Shown in pieces: positions 4,884-5,725 of a stretch of 5,725 nucleotides of DNA. The translations under genes and the position numbers were made by a program. The notes beneath the pieces are model-generated. The model was given only the letters and a program-made list of their open reading frames with translations. It had not been told where the DNA came from and made no database searches. The stretch's first letter is position 1; the number at the start of each line of letters is the position of its first letter. The stretch covers positions 1 to 5,725 of the forward strand of contig CAMLNB010000231.1 in NCBI GenBank assembly GCA_946481205.1. The letters run 5' to 3'. The DNA is from an uncultured Kangiella sp. (GTDB taxonomy: Bacteria; Pseudomonadota; Gammaproteobacteria; Enterobacterales; DSM-103792).

Positions 4884-5725
4884 ATGAAAATCTGTGTGTT
4901 GTCGCGCAACCCGCGGCTGTATTCCACTTACCGCCTCGTTGAAGCGGCTGACAAACGCGGCCACGAAATCGAAGTGCTCGACACCCTGCGCTGCACGATG
5001 AACGTGGTCAGCCAGAAGCCGACGATTCGCTACGGCGGCGAAGAACTCGAACACTATGACGCGGTGATTCCGCGCATCGGCGCCTCGATCACCTTCTACG
5101 GCATGGCCGTGCTGCGCCAGTTCGAAGTGATGGGTGTGTTCCCGATGAACGAATCCGCGGCCATTGGCCGCGCCCGCGACAAATTGCGCTGTTTGCAAAT
5201 GCTGGCGCGCGAAGGCATCGGCTTGCCGATCACCGGTTTTGCCCACGCCCCCGACGACATTCAGGACGTGGTCAAAATGGTCGGCGGCCCGCCGCTGGTG
5301 ATCAAATTGCTCGAAGGCACCCAGGGCATCGGCGTTGTGCTGGCGGAAACACAAACTGCCGCCGAAAGCATGCTCGAAGCGTTTCTGAGCCTCGATCAAA
5401 ACATCATGGTGCAGGAATACATCCGCGAAGCCGCCGGCGCCGACATCCGCTGTTTTGTCATCGACGGCGAAGTGGTCGCCGCGATGAAACGGCAGGCGAA
5501 AGAAGGCGAATTCCGCGCCAACCTGCACCGCGGCGGCCAAGCCTCGGCAATCGAAATCACCGAAGAAGAACGCACCACCGCCATCGCCGCCGCCAAAGCA
5601 CTGGGCCTCAATGTCGCCGGCGTCGACATGATGCGGTCGTCGCGCGGCCCGCTGGTTTTGGAAGTGAACGCCTCGCCGGGTTTGGAAGGCATCGAACACG
5701 CCACCGGCGTCGATATTGCCGGCAA
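4884..5725 (+). CDS. rimK: RimK, ATP-dependent glutamate ligase for ribosomal protein S6, 3' end cut by window edge
   Basis: RimK is an ATP-grasp enzyme that adds glutamate residues to the C-terminus of ribosomal protein S6. The 280 visible codons align without gaps to E. coli RimK as I recall it: MKICVLSRN at the start, [13 protein letters not shown] (61-73), [13 protein letters not shown] (89-101), [15 protein letters not shown] with K141 and the glycine loop at 145-150, QEYI then DIRCF, and NLHRGG. The magnesium-binding residues D248, E260 and N262 sit in AGVDMM and [11 protein letters not shown]. About 20 residues are missing compared with the 300-residue E. coli protein. The start ATG 4884 follows the rimB stop by 1 base, implying translational coupling. 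No sign of inactivation is seen in the visible part. Confidence 0.97.
   Translation, partial: MKICVLSRNPRLYSTYRLVEAADKRGHEIEVLDTLRCTMNVVSQKPTIRYGGEELEHYDAVIPRIGASITFYGMAVLRQFEVMGVFPMNESAAIGRARDKLRCLQMLAREGIGLPITGFAHAPDDIQDVVKMVGGPPLVIKLLEGTQGIGVVLAETQTAAESMLEAFLSLDQNIMVQEYIREAAGADIRCFVIDGEVVAAMKRQAKEGEFRANLHRGGQASAIEITEEERTTAIAAAKALGLNVAGVDMMRSSRGPLVLEVNASPGLEGIEHATGVDIAG

Noticed and set aside
4719..5699. Minus-strand open frame of 326 codons
   Set aside because: It lies opposite rimK and the end of rimB, both certain genes, and its His/Gly/Ala-rich translation has no family features; it is an antisense shadow of GC-rich codon use.

Overview
The window looks like a piece of a GC-rich gammaproteobacterial chromosome (roughly 60% G+C by eye). 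The basis is the close match of its RimK to E. coli RimK (same numbering through the catalytic residues), the rimB-rimK pairing, and the thiS-thiG order. No genus can be assigned from the sequence alone. No tRNA, rRNA, CRISPR array, insertion sequence or attachment site was seen.

Layout. Bases 1-1046, minus strand: thiS then thiG, making the thiazole moiety of thiamine. thiG runs off the left edge a few residues before its natural end. Bases 1047-1340: a divergent intergenic region with a candidate extended -10 promoter for thiSG inside a small inverted repeat, and a strong hairpin just before the next gene on the plus strand. Bases 1341-4248, plus strand: a compact four-gene cluster. It holds a secreted protein with a twin-arginine-like signal and four cysteines, a PqqD-like small protein, an HprK-related kinase and a nucleotidyltransferase-fold protein. 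The last three match the co-occurring families catalogued as the 'HPr-rel-A system', whose biochemical role is, to my knowledge, not established. Bases 4249-4381: an intergenic gap with a possible -10 element. Bases 4382-5725, plus strand: rimB (retropepsin-like protease) and rimK (ATP-dependent glutamate ligase), 1 base apart. rimK runs off the right edge about 20 residues short.

How the genes fit together. thiSG and rimBK are housekeeping pairs that flank the unusual cluster. In the cluster, the kinase overlaps the gene before it and the gene after it by ATGA, so the three enzyme-like genes are probably translated as a coupled block. The secreted protein lies first and 27 bases ahead of the block, which suggests (inference) that it is the substrate or client: the PqqD-like protein would present it, and the kinase and nucleotidyltransferase would modify it before export. 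A terminator-shaped hairpin with a T-run sits inside the start of the PqqD-like gene, which probably begins at CTG. This could hold enzyme levels below those of the secreted protein.
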